64,000 nt of DNA from JANNUT01 sp046331425. GTDB lineage: Bacteria; Acidobacteriota; Polarisedimenticolia; J045. Below are positions 17,863-26,859 of this stretch, one piece after another. Location of the stretch: contig JAXLQU010000011.1 in NCBI GenBank assembly GCA_046331425.1, forward strand, positions 62,001-126,000, given 5' to 3'. The notes beneath the pieces were generated by a model. It ran no database searches. It saw only the letters and a program-made list of their open reading frames with translations, and was not told where the DNA came from. How positions within the stretch are numbered: the stretch's first letter is position 1; each line of letters starts with the position of its first letter. A program made the translations under genes and the position numbers.

Positions 17863-20800
17863 ATGTGTCGCTTCACGACTCTCTTCGGTCTGGTTCTGAC
17901 GGTCGTCTCGCTGTCGTTCGCACCTCACATCGCGTGGTCGGCGGAGGGGCCGCGCACGCTGAGCTTCGAGCAACGCGTCGCGTATCAACAGCGACTCGAA
18001 GCGGTGTGGCATCGTCATCGCACGTGGCCGGAATGCAACGCACGCTCCAAGCCATCGCTCGATGAGATGCTCCCCGCGTCCACCTTGCGCGCGCGCGTCG
18101 CGCATGACGCAGCACTGTCGCTGGCGCTGGAGCAGGTGTGGCACACACCAATCACCGGTGCGCAACTGCAAGCCGAGGTGCAGCGCATGGTCTCGGGCAG
18201 CAAGGCACCTGCGATACTGCGCGAGCTGTTTGCCGCGTTGGACAACGATCCGTTTCTCATTGCCGAGTGTTTGGCGCGGCCACGCTTGGCTGAGCGACTT
18301 GTGCGCAGCCGCTATGCGCACGATCCGCGTTGGCATGGAGCGTTGCGTCAGTCGATCGAGCAAGAGCTGGCCCGTGTCGATACCACTCGCGACCCTGCCG
18401 CGTGGCTCGCGCAGCTCTCGGGCGCACACACCGAGACGACGTGGCAGCGCAGCGATCGAGCGCGCGTGCGCGACAGCGTGTTGGTCGGCACGGGGCGTGT
18501 TGCGGTGAGTGTGCCCTCGAGCGAGTGGCCCGATGTTGCTGGGCAGTTGTCGCTGACCCCTTACAACGTCATCAGCGACGTGGACGACGCTTTCACGATC
18601 TCGGCGCCGCTGTCGATTCAACCCGACCGCGTGGTGGAGGTCACAGTTCGCTGGGACAAAACTCCGCTCGATCGTTGGCTGACCGACATGCAGCCGCAGC
18701 TCGGTCACGACATTCGTGTGCCTGAGTATCCGTATAGCGCGCCCGAGCCGGATGCCGGGTCATGCACGCCCGACAGTTGGTCGCGCATGCAGCTCGAGCC
18801 AGACGAGCGCTACCAACAGACCACCGTCTGGACCGGCAGCGAGATGTTGGTGTGGGGCGGTTTCAACGGTGCGGGCGCGCTCCAGGGTGGCGGGCGCTAC
18901 ACACCGGCCACCGATAGCTGGAGCGACATCAGCAACGTCGGCGCACCATCGGCACGCACGCTGCACACAGCCGTGTGGACCGGCAGCGAGATGATCGTGT
19001 GGGGCGGTCAGCTAGGATCGACCGCGCTGTCCTCCGGTGCGCGCTACAACCCGGCGACCAACAGTTGGACCGCGTTGCCATCATCGTCGGCGCCGAGTGT
19101 GCGTTACTACCACACCGCCGTGTGGACCGGAACACAGATGATCGTGTGGGGCGGCTACAACGGCAGCACATACCTGAATACCGGCGCGCGCTACGACCTG
19201 GGCAGCAATAGCTGGAGCGCAATCAACACCAGCGCGTTGGCTGACGCGCGCGCACGTCACACGGCAGTCTGGTCGGGGACCGAAATGATCGTGTGGGGTG
19301 GCTTCCGCAGTTCTTGGTTGGCAACCGGCGCGCGTTACAACCCAGCGACCAATGCGTGGAGCGCCGTCGCAACGTCGGGCGCGCCGGCAGCGCGTCAGTA
19401 TCACAGCGCAGTGTGGACCGGCAGCGAGATGATCGTATTCGGCGGGCAGGGAAGCGGTAGCGCTTACTTTTCATCGGGCGCTCGCTACACACCGGCAACC
19501 GACGGATGGACCGCACTTCCCAATGCCGCGGAACCGCGCGCGTATCACACCGCTGTGTGGAGCGGCAGCGAAATGATCGTGTGGGGCGGCCGCAGCGATC
19601 TCGGTTTGCTGGCCTCTGGTGCACGCATCGATGCCGCGGGTACTGCGTGGAATACGCTTGCGACAAGCGGTGCGCCCGAGGCACGGTTCCAACACTCTGC
19701 CGTCTGGACCGGTAGCGAAATGATCGTGTGGGGCGGGCAGGCCAGCCTTGGCTTCGTTTCGTCCGGTAGCCGATACAACCCAATCACAGATGCGTGGGTG
19801 GCGACCATGACATCGGGCGCACCGAGCGCGCGCTCGTCGCACACCGCGGTATGGACCGGCAGCGAGATGATCGTGTGGGGCGGTCAAGGGCGCGGTGGTT
19901 TCGCCGCGACCGCAGGCAGGTTCGATCCGGCGACCAACAGTTGGACGCAACTCGCCACACTCAATGCGCCCACGCCGCGAGTCACGCACACGGCGGTGTG
20001 GACGGGCAGCGAGATGATCGTGTGGGGCGGGCGCGGTGCCACGGCGCTCGCGGACGGCGCGCGCTACAACCCCACCACCAATCTGTGGAGCGCAGTCGCC
20101 AACACCAACGCGCCGACGGCGCGCGCGCGACACACTGCAACCTGGACCGGGAGTGTGATGGTGGTGTGGGGCGGGCAAGGCGCAACCCCACTCGCTTCCG
20201 GTGGAATGTACGACCCACTGCTCGACACATGGACAGCGACCGACGAATCAACCGCGCCCGAAGCGCGCGCCGATGTCGAATCGATCTGGACCGGCAGCGA
20301 GATGATCGCGTGGGGCGGACAAGCGGCGAGCGGCCCCGTCGATAGCGGCGGTCGTTTCAATCCACTCACCAACAGTTGGAGCAGCACGCCGGCCACGAAT
20401 GCTCCCGCGCCTCGCTACGGACACAGCGCAACGTGGGATGGCTCGCGCTTGATCGTGTGGGGCGGTTCGGATCTGCTCAACTTCTTCTCGAGCGGCGGGC
20501 GGTATGTGCCTGGCGACTCCAGTTGGACCGCAACATCGTCGAGCGGTGTGCAGGATGGCCGCTACTTGCATCGTTCGGTTTGGACGGGGGCCGAGATGAT
20601 CGCGTGGGGTGGAAACGCCGACGGCTTCTACTACGCGATGGGCGATCGGTATCGCCCCGCATCGGATAGCTGGATCGCAACCGCAACGCTGGCAGCACCA
20701 ACACCGCGCTCGAATCACACCGCGGTGTGGACCGGGACCGAAATGATCGTGTGGGGCGGCGATAGCAAGAATGGCTACGTCGGTAGCGGTGGTCGCTACT

Positions 20801-21165
20801 GTGCATGCACCGATCTCGTGGCGCCCAACGGCAAACCATCGCTGACGCTGACGCACGCCGCCGGTACGACCACGCTGACATGGTCGAGCGTGGTCAACAC
20901 GCGTGGCTACGATGTGGTCCGCGGTGCCCTCGACACCTTGCTCAGCAGCGCCGGCGATTTCACCAGCGCGACGGAAGGATGCCTGTTGAGCAACGACGCC
21001 GGGCTTTCAGCGCAAGACACCGTTACCCCCGCGGCCGGCAACGGCACGTGGTATCTCGTGCGAGCCCGCAACTGCGTCGGCACCGCCACCTACGACGATG
21101 CCGACGCCGGCCAGGTTGGAAGCCGCGATGCGGAGATCTTGGCCGCGGCGAATCGCTGTCCTTAG
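17863..21165 (+). CDS. Secreted double kelch-propeller protein with C-terminal Cys-Pro module
   Basis: 1100 residues from ATG at 17863 (GAGG six bases upstream), giving a signal peptide (1-27). Residues about 30-230 are helical and of unknown family, resembling the non-catalytic part of SurA-type chaperones only in composition. From about 316 to 980 there are 14 units of about 48 residues with the core H-T-A-V-W-T-G-S-E-M-I-V-W-G-G and a following Y-P-A-T-D/N-S-W; 14 units would make two seven-bladed propellers. The C-terminus (about 986-1100) is the shared module: a TLTW strand, GYDVVRG, WYLVRARNC and a final RCP. Likely a surface or matrix protein that binds partners rather than catalyses: no copper-radical residues of galactose oxidase were noticed. 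Confidence 0.85.
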   Translation: MCRFTTLFGLVLTVVSLSFAPHIAWSAEGPRTLSFEQRVAYQQRLEAVWHRHRTWPECNARSKPSLDEMLPASTLRARVAHDAALSLALEQVWHTPITGAQLQAEVQRMVSGSKAPAILRELFAALDNDPFLIAECLARPRLAERLVRSRYAHDPRWHGALRQSIEQELARVDTTRDPAAWLAQLSGAHTETTWQRSDRARVRDSVLVGTGRVAVSVPSSEWPDVAGQLSLTPYNVISDVDDAFTISAPLSIQPDRVVEVTVRWDKTPLDRWLTDMQPQLGHDIRVPEYPYSAPEPDAGSCTPDSWSRMQLEPDERYQQTTVWTGSEMLVWGGFNGAGALQGGGRYTPATDSWSDISNVGAPSARTLHTAVWTGSEMIVWGGQLGSTALSSGARYNPATNSWTALPSSSAPSVRYYHTAVWTGTQMIVWGGYNGSTYLNTGARYDLGSNSWSAINTSALADARARHTAVWSGTEMIVWGGFRSSWLATGARYNPATNAWSAVATSGAPAARQYHSAVWTGSEMIVFGGQGSGSAYFSSGARYTPATDGWTALPNAAEPRAYHTAVWSGSEMIVWGGRSDLGLLASGARIDAAGTAWNTLATSGAPEARFQHSAVWTGSEMIVWGGQASLGFVSSGSRYNPITDAWVATMTSGAPSARSSHTAVWTGSEMIVWGGQGRGGFAATAGRFDPATNSWTQLATLNAPTPRVTHTAVWTGSEMIVWGGRGATALADGARYNPTTNLWSAVANTNAPTARARHTATWTGSVMVVWGGQGATPLASGGMYDPLLDTWTATDESTAPEARADVESIWTGSEMIAWGGQAASGPVDSGGRFNPLTNSWSSTPATNAPAPRYGHSATWDGSRLIVWGGSDLLNFFSSGGRYVPGDSSWTATSSSGVQDGRYLHRSVWTGAEMIAWGGNADGFYYAMGDRYRPASDSWIATATLAAPTPRSNHTAVWTGTEMIVWGGDSKNGYVGSGGRYCACTDLVAPNGKPSLTLTHAAGTTTLTWSSVVNTRGYDVVRGALDTLLSSAGDFTSATEGCLLSNDAGLSAQDTVTPAAGNGTWYLVRARNCVGTATYDDADAGQVGSRDAEILAAANRCP

Positions 21166-21175
21166 TGATGTGAGG

Positions 21176-21205
21176 GCCGGGCGATCACCCGTCAGACCGC
21201 CCGGC
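21176..21205. terminator. Hairpin after the kelch gene
   Basis: Perfect 8-bp inverted repeat GCCGGGCG/CGCCCGGC with a 14-base loop, beginning 10 bases after the stop codon. No T-tract. Confidence 0.5.
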
Positions 21206-21361
21206 TCATTGCCTTCGACCGATGCACTTCCCGGTTCCGGGACAGCAGCCGGGCCGAGGTATTTCGTCGACACCTCCTTCGGGTCGAGAGGAAACGGGGT
21301 TGCGGTGCGTCCTATCGGCGAGGGGCGCCCCCCAAATCCTGTCGGCGCCCAGGAGACTTCG

Positions 21362-22750
21362 ATGAACCGCGTTGCCACCTCGCTCCGCACATTCGCCCTC
21401 GTCTGCTTCCTCTCGGCATTCGCACATACACCAGCAAAGGCGCAAGACAGCCCCGACAAAGACATCTTCAACGAGCCCGGCCTGACGACGACTGGCACGA
21501 CACGAGTCACCGCCGTCGACGTCGCTTGGAACGACGAAGGGATGGCGGTGGCGGCATTCGTAGAGGAGCGCAGCCCACGCAGCGCCGATCGGGTCGTGCT
21601 TCGCAAGCGTGCTCGCAACGACGCACAGTGGACCACGATCCTACGGCAGGATCTCCCCGAGTTTCTTGCAATTCGCGATCTGGCGTTGGCAATCCCGCGC
21701 ACCATGATGGGGAACAGCAGTTTCGATCGGGCCTATTTGCTGGTGATCACCGAGGCGCGCACCTCTTGTGGTGGCCCACTCTCACAATGTGTCAGCGACA
21801 ACTTCTACTTCACGCATGCAGCGTTGGCACCCGGCGCGACGCTGGCCGCGCCATTCAAGCTGCACACTGCACCGGCACGCTATCCGGACGAACCACTGGC
21901 GGCCCACCCCGCGATCGCGGTCGTGCCCGACGCCTCGACACTGGGCGGCTACTTCATCGCCGCCGCCTATCAGTCACAGCAGAATCCGTTCGGCAACCTT
22001 GGCCCTAACGGATTGCCTCGCGGCAACGTCTACCTGTCCGTATTCAACAACTCCGGCAGCACGCCGATCACCATCAGCAACCTGATCGCCGGGACAATTT
22101 CCAACATCTCCTCGATGCAGAGCGCGATCCGCCCGAGCCTCACGAGCGATGATCTGAACGGGAAATGGCTGCTTTCTTTGGAAGATCTGTGGGGCGGAAC
22201 GACCAAAGTCTTCAGCGCGCTGGCGCGTGACGCCAGTGGCAATTACGAGGCGCATCCGTCCACCGTACGCAATGTCTGGAACTCGTCCGCGACATGCACG
22301 TCGGCCTCGATCTCGATGACCGATACGCAGTTCGACCTCGCCTGCTTCGGTGGTGAGACCGGAGTCCAAGGCGGGAAGAACCTGCAGTGGGTTGGGGTCT
22401 CGTTGTCGCCGCCCATCGAATCTCGAATCACCGTCGGTACCGACTGCAAAGGGGATCCCGATCTCGCCACGCGGTCGAACCGCGCGTACTCGGTGGCAAG
22501 TTGTTTCGATGCAACCGCAAATGCATTCACCGTACGGGCTTTCGAGAACACCCGTGCAGGCGGCTCGCTGGCGACCGCGCGTATCAATGACAAGCTCTCC
22601 ACCACCACACGCCCTCGCGCGGCGGCGTTCCGCGGCGATGGTAGCCTCCAACCTTCCTGGGCAAACGGGCGTTCGTTGTATGGATATGCCACCGAACGAC
22701 TCTTCCCGGCGTCCGGTTTGCCGATCGAGGCGGCGTACATCGACCCTTGA
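21362..22750 (+). CDS. Secreted protein of unknown function
   Basis: 462 residues from ATG at 21362 with AGGAG upstream; signal peptide residues 1-28 (cleavage near KAQ). An upstream open extension exists but overlaps the previous gene's end and lacks a ribosome site. The mature part has repeated strand patterns (VAWNDEGMAVAAFVEER, FDLACFGG, YSVASCFDA) that suggest a beta-propeller. Four or more cysteines could pair. No family recognised and no C-terminal Cys-Pro module. It lies 196 bases after the kelch gene, separated by a hairpin. Confidence 0.7.
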   Translation: MNRVATSLRTFALVCFLSAFAHTPAKAQDSPDKDIFNEPGLTTTGTTRVTAVDVAWNDEGMAVAAFVEERSPRSADRVVLRKRARNDAQWTTILRQDLPEFLAIRDLALAIPRTMMGNSSFDRAYLLVITEARTSCGGPLSQCVSDNFYFTHAALAPGATLAAPFKLHTAPARYPDEPLAAHPAIAVVPDASTLGGYFIAAAYQSQQNPFGNLGPNGLPRGNVYLSVFNNSGSTPITISNLIAGTISNISSMQSAIRPSLTSDDLNGKWLLSLEDLWGGTTKVFSALARDASGNYEAHPSTVRNVWNSSATCTSASISMTDTQFDLACFGGETGVQGGKNLQWVGVSLSPPIESRITVGTDCKGDPDLATRSNRAYSVASCFDATANAFTVRAFENTRAGGSLATARINDKLSTTTRPRAAAFRGDGSLQPSWANGRSLYGYATERLFPASGLPIEAAYIDP

Positions 22751-23247
22751 GTCGGTGCGCTGGTTAGTAAGCGCCATCGATGTCGATCCGAGTCGTTCGA
22801 TTTGCCGGCTCGCTGCGTACACGGCACCTCGCTCCCGGCCTAAGAGGAGCGAACCAGATGACGACTCGATCGACTTCGATGGCGCATCCAGAGCGTGTTC
22901 CCCTCGAAGCTCCCATCGCGCTTTCGTCCAACCTCATTGCCAGCCAGCTCAACCCAGCAAACTTTTCTCGCTCACGTCGGCCCGACTTCCGCGATTGTTC
23001 ACAGTTGACTCGCAGTGGTGAGTCCTCGTGAACAAGGCACCCTTGTCGCGGAACACTCTTTGCGCAGCCGACCCGTCAACACCTCCCGGCTGCGTGTGAC
23101 GCGAGACCGCGGCGCCCCCCGGGTGTCGAGTTTGCGAGCTGGTCGACCGAGTCGCCGCACCGCCTCGCCGGATCGCGCGTTCTGTCTCTGCCCTGACGGA
23201 GATTCGCGGGGCGGTGCGGCGCCCGTAGGGCGCTAGACTTCGGCATC
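22751..23247. other. Intergenic region upstream of the TPR-CHAT gene
   Basis: About 500 bases with no supported gene. It contains the inverted repeat at 22997-23033 listed separately. Confidence 0.4.
22997..23033. repeat. Interrupted 11-bp inverted repeat
   Basis: Arms GTTCAC...GACTC and GAGTC...GTGAAC pair exactly, with a small asymmetric internal loop (AGTT/CTC) and an 8-base apical loop. It lies about 215 bases before the TPR-CHAT start and could be an operator or part of the leader RNA. Function unknown. Confidence 0.4.
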
Positions 23248-26200
23248 GTGTCGATAGATCGCGCGTCCCTTGTACTCGTGTCTCGAGCCTCGTTCGCGCT
23301 CGTCGCTCTCGCGATGGCGAGCGGGCAAGCCGCTCTCGTGTGGCGTACGCCTGCCCCGAGTCCTTCGCCGCGCACGTTGATCGATGCCGGTCGCTACGCC
23401 GAAGCCGAATCACAAGCGCGCCGGCTGCTTTTGCTTTCACCCGAGTCGAACGAGGGGCTGGACCTGTTGGTGGAGGCGTTGTGGCGCGGCGGCAAAGCGG
23501 CGCACCCCGAGACGCTGCAGCTTGCGACGCAGGCGCTGGAACGCGAGCAAGCGATCGGCGATCGTGCCGCGGCGGCAGGTTTATACAATCGCGCCAACAT
23601 TCAGCGCGCAATCGGCAACAGGGATGCGGCGCGTTCGGACTTCGAGCGGGCACTCGCGATTCGCGAGCGTCTCTTCGGACCGACTTCGCGCGAGGTGGCG
23701 CAAAGCCTTGCCGGACTCGCCGCGTCGTATCTGGACGCTGGTGAGATCCCCCGCGCATTGCAGCTGTTCGAACGAGCGATGGCCATTCGCCAACAGCGCA
23801 ACGGCCCGCGCGCCGCGGAAACCGCGCAGGCGATGAACAACGTTGCGTTGGTGTCGCGCTTGAGCGGAAACAACGCGCGCGCTGCCACGCTGCTGACCGA
23901 AGCGATCAGAATCTGGGAGCGCACCAAGGGGCCTGATCATCCGCACGTGGGCCAGGCGCTGGAGAACTTGGCCGCGGTCTATCGTGCGCTAGGGCAACCT
24001 GCGCGCGCGCGCCCATTGCTGGATCGTGCGCTGAAGATCAAAGAGCAAGCTCTCGGCCCGATGCATCCGTCGTTGGCCGATACGCTCGACGCGGTGGCCG
24101 ATGTCGCACGGCTCGAAGCGCGTTTCGACGACGCCGACGCAGCGGCCTCGCGCGCGCTCACGATTGTCGAGGCGTCGATGGGCGATGCGCATCCACGTGT
24201 CGCGGCGGCGCTGCACACATTGGGATCGATCCGCCTGGCGCGGGGCGATGCGTCCGGTGCGCGAGCCTTGCTGCAGCGAGCGCTGACGATTCGCGAGTCG
24301 GCGCTCGGAACAGAACACCCCGACGTTGCCGACACCTTGTGCAACCTGGCACTCGCGCTCGGCGAGTCGGGCGACGACGCAAACTCTCGCGCGATGTTCG
24401 AGCGGGCGCTTGCCATCCGTCGTACCGCATTCGGACCTGACCATCCACTGGTTGGCGATGTCTTGGATAACCTCGGAAACGCGTGGCACGCGGCCGGCGA
24501 TGACGCCGCAGCCGAGCAGCGACTGCGCGAAGCCTTGGCGCTGCGCGAGCGCGCACTTGGTGCAAGAAGCAGTGCGGTTGCCACGAGCCTGCACAACATT
24601 GCCGTCGTGAAGCGCGGCCGCGGCGACTTGGTTGCCGCCCAACACGGGTTCTCAGAGGCGTACGCGATACGCCGGCAATTGCTTGGCGAGGATCACCCCG
24701 ATACATCGGCTTCGGTGCAGAACCTGGCCGAAGTGTTGAGCGACCTGGGAGATCACAAACAAGCGCAGCGCTACTACGTGCGGGCACTCGAGGCTCGGGA
24801 GAAAAGCCTGGGTGCCGAACACCCCGCAGTGGCGGAGTCGCTCGATGGTGTGGCCGACGAAGCGTTTCGCGCTGGCGACATGGCGACCGCACAACGCCTC
24901 TATCAACGGGCCCTCGAGATTCGCACGCGGGCTTTGGGCGCCGAACATCGCTTGACGGCTCGGAGTCAGAACAACCTTGGAAACGTCGCCTTCGCGGCCG
25001 GTCGATACGATGAGGCGATCGCGCATTATCAGGAAGCACTTGCGCAGCGCCGCGCGCACCCGGTTGGTCAGCAACTCGACGTTGCAAGGTCGCTGGACAA
25101 TCTTGCCGCCGCGCTCGGTGCAAGCGGCGAGCGCGCGCGTGCACTGACCTTGCATCACGAGGCGCTCGCGCTGTGGGGCGATCATCCCGCGGCGGCCTGG
25201 ACCTGGGCCGCGATCGCGCGCTCGACGCTTGCCGATGGGCTTCGTGCCGAGGCGATAACTGCTGCTGTGAAGGCGGAACAACTCGGCCGGGCCGCGCTGC
25301 GCGACGCTGCTAGTCGCGGCAACGAACGCACGGCATTGCAGTTTTCGAACGAACGATCGGGTGGCCTTGACCTGCTGCTGCAACTCGCGGAGCAGCAGCC
25401 TACCGCCGCGGAGCAAGCAACGATCTGGAATGAACTGATCCAGTCGCGCGGCGCGGTGCTGGACGAAGCGGTGCGGCGTGCGCAACAGCCTCGAGTGAAG
25501 CCCGAGACTCGCATCGAAAACGGGCTCGCTCGCGTGCGCCAGGCGTTGCCGCGCCATGCAGCGCTGGTAGCGTACGCACGCAGCCAGAATAGCTACCTCG
25601 CCTTCGTGCTCGATGTCCGCGGTGTGGCCAGCGTTGTCAACCTGGGCCAGCGCGATCGCATCGACAACGCGGTGCAGCGCTGGCGTGCCGAGATCGATCT
25701 GGCGGGCACCGCGCTCCTGACGCGCGGCGGCGCCGCAGATCATCGGTGCTACCTCGCAGGTGCTGCACTGCGTGGCTTGGTTTGGGATCCACTCGCCGAG
25801 TCGTTGCGAAGCGCGTCGCTTGTGCTGCTGGTGCCGGATGGCGCGCTGCAGTGGGTGTCGTTCGGCGCACTGCCGGCAGACGAGTCACGGTTTTTGGTCG
25901 AGACCGCGCCGACTCTGCATCTGTTGGCTGCGGAGCGTGACGTTGTGGTGCCGAGTGCGCCGCCACGCGGAGCTGGGCTTCTCGCCGTTGCCGATCCGCT
26001 GTTCTCTGCAGGGAGCCATTACTTGCCGTTGCCAGGCACGCGTGCCGAGGTCGACGACATCATGAAGCTCTGGCGCACACTACCGCGCAGCGGTGAGGTC
26101 ACGTTGCTACAGGGTGCAAGCGCTACCAAACAAGAGATCATGAAACAGGCGCCCGGGCGTCGCGTGCTGCACTTTGCCACACACGGGTTTGCAGACAACG

Positions 26201-26619
26201 TGGCCGACCCGCTCGATGCACTCCGCCACAGCGGCATCGTGTTGTCCGGCGCCAGCGACAACGACCGACTCACGGCCGAGGAACTTGCGACGCTCGATTT
26301 GGCGACCGTGAGCTGGGTGGTCTTGTCGGCGTGCGATACCGCGCGCGGTGCCCTGCATCCGGGCGAAGGCGTGCTTGGATTGCGACGCGCGCTGCAAATT
26401 GCGGGAGCGCGCACCAGCATCACCAGTTTGTGGCCGGTGCCCGACGTACAAACGCGCACCTTCATGCATGAGCTGTATTCCGCGAATCAGCGCGGTGAAT
26501 CAACCGCGCGCGCGATGCAGCAGGCGTCGATACAAGCCTTGGCCGCGCTGCGTGCCGCCGGTAGCAGCACGCACCCGTTTCGATGGGGTGCGTTCGTCGC
26601 GGCGGGAGATTGGCGATGA
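23248..26619 (+). CDS. TPR-CHAT caspase-like protein
   Basis: 1123 residues from GTG at 23248. An N-terminal hydrophobic segment (about 14-30) could be a signal or anchor. Residues about 40-690 are tetratricopeptide repeats of the kinesin-light-chain type (42-residue units with A-x-x-L-x-x-A and G-x-x-HP signatures), more than a dozen. The CHAT domain occupies about 850-1123. The catalytic pair is intact: His979 in HFATHGF and Cys1029 in LSACDTARG; the ESLR, PDGALQW and final F-R-W-G-A-F elements also fit. CHAT proteases cleave partners after activation and occur in conflict and regulated-death systems (for example Craspase) and as lone TPR-CHAT proteins. No obvious substrate gene is adjacent. 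The start is uncertain. Confidence 0.9.
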   Translation: MSIDRASLVLVSRASFALVALAMASGQAALVWRTPAPSPSPRTLIDAGRYAEAESQARRLLLLSPESNEGLDLLVEALWRGGKAAHPETLQLATQALEREQAIGDRAAAAGLYNRANIQRAIGNRDAARSDFERALAIRERLFGPTSREVAQSLAGLAASYLDAGEIPRALQLFERAMAIRQQRNGPRAAETAQAMNNVALVSRLSGNNARAATLLTEAIRIWERTKGPDHPHVGQALENLAAVYRALGQPARARPLLDRALKIKEQALGPMHPSLADTLDAVADVARLEARFDDADAAASRALTIVEASMGDAHPRVAAALHTLGSIRLARGDASGARALLQRALTIRESALGTEHPDVADTLCNLALALGESGDDANSRAMFERALAIRRTAFGPDHPLVGDVLDNLGNAWHAAGDDAAAEQRLREALALRERALGARSSAVATSLHNIAVVKRGRGDLVAAQHGFSEAYAIRRQLLGEDHPDTSASVQNLAEVLSDLGDHKQAQRYYVRALEAREKSLGAEHPAVAESLDGVADEAFRAGDMATAQRLYQRALEIRTRALGAEHRLTARSQNNLGNVAFAAGRYDEAIAHYQEALAQRRAHPVGQQLDVARSLDNLAAALGASGERARALTLHHEALALWGDHPAAAWTWAAIARSTLADGLRAEAITAAVKAEQLGRAALRDAASRGNERTALQFSNERSGGLDLLLQLAEQQPTAAEQATIWNELIQSRGAVLDEAVRRAQQPRVKPETRIENGLARVRQALPRHAALVAYARSQNSYLAFVLDVRGVASVVNLGQRDRIDNAVQRWRAEIDLAGTALLTRGGAADHRCYLAGAALRGLVWDPLAESLRSASLVLLVPDGALQWVSFGALPADESRFLVETAPTLHLLAAERDVVVPSAPPRGAGLLAVADPLFSAGSHYLPLPGTRAEVDDIMKLWRTLPRSGEVTLLQGASATKQEIMKQAPGRRVLHFATHGFADNVADPLDALRHSGIVLSGASDNDRLTAEELATLDLATVSWVVLSACDTARGALHPGEGVLGLRRALQIAGARTSITSLWPVPDVQTRTFMHELYSANQRGESTARAMQQASIQALAALRAAGSSTHPFRWGAFVAAGDWR

Positions 26620-26859
26620 CCTGGCACTCCAGTCCAGCGAGACGACTGGCAGAGTCGAGTTTGCGGTCTCCGTTGCCGAGCCAGCGGAGCCTGCGGAAGA
26701 AAGATGCTACTCGATTCGGCGGATCCCCAGTCACCAACGACCCCGGCTCGGACAGCGTATGAGAAGACCACAACTAAGGAGTTGAGCGTTGCGGGGCGCT
26801 CTCAGTTCTCGAGGGCCACTTGAATGACGTAGTCACTCAGGATTCAGCTCCCGACCCGG

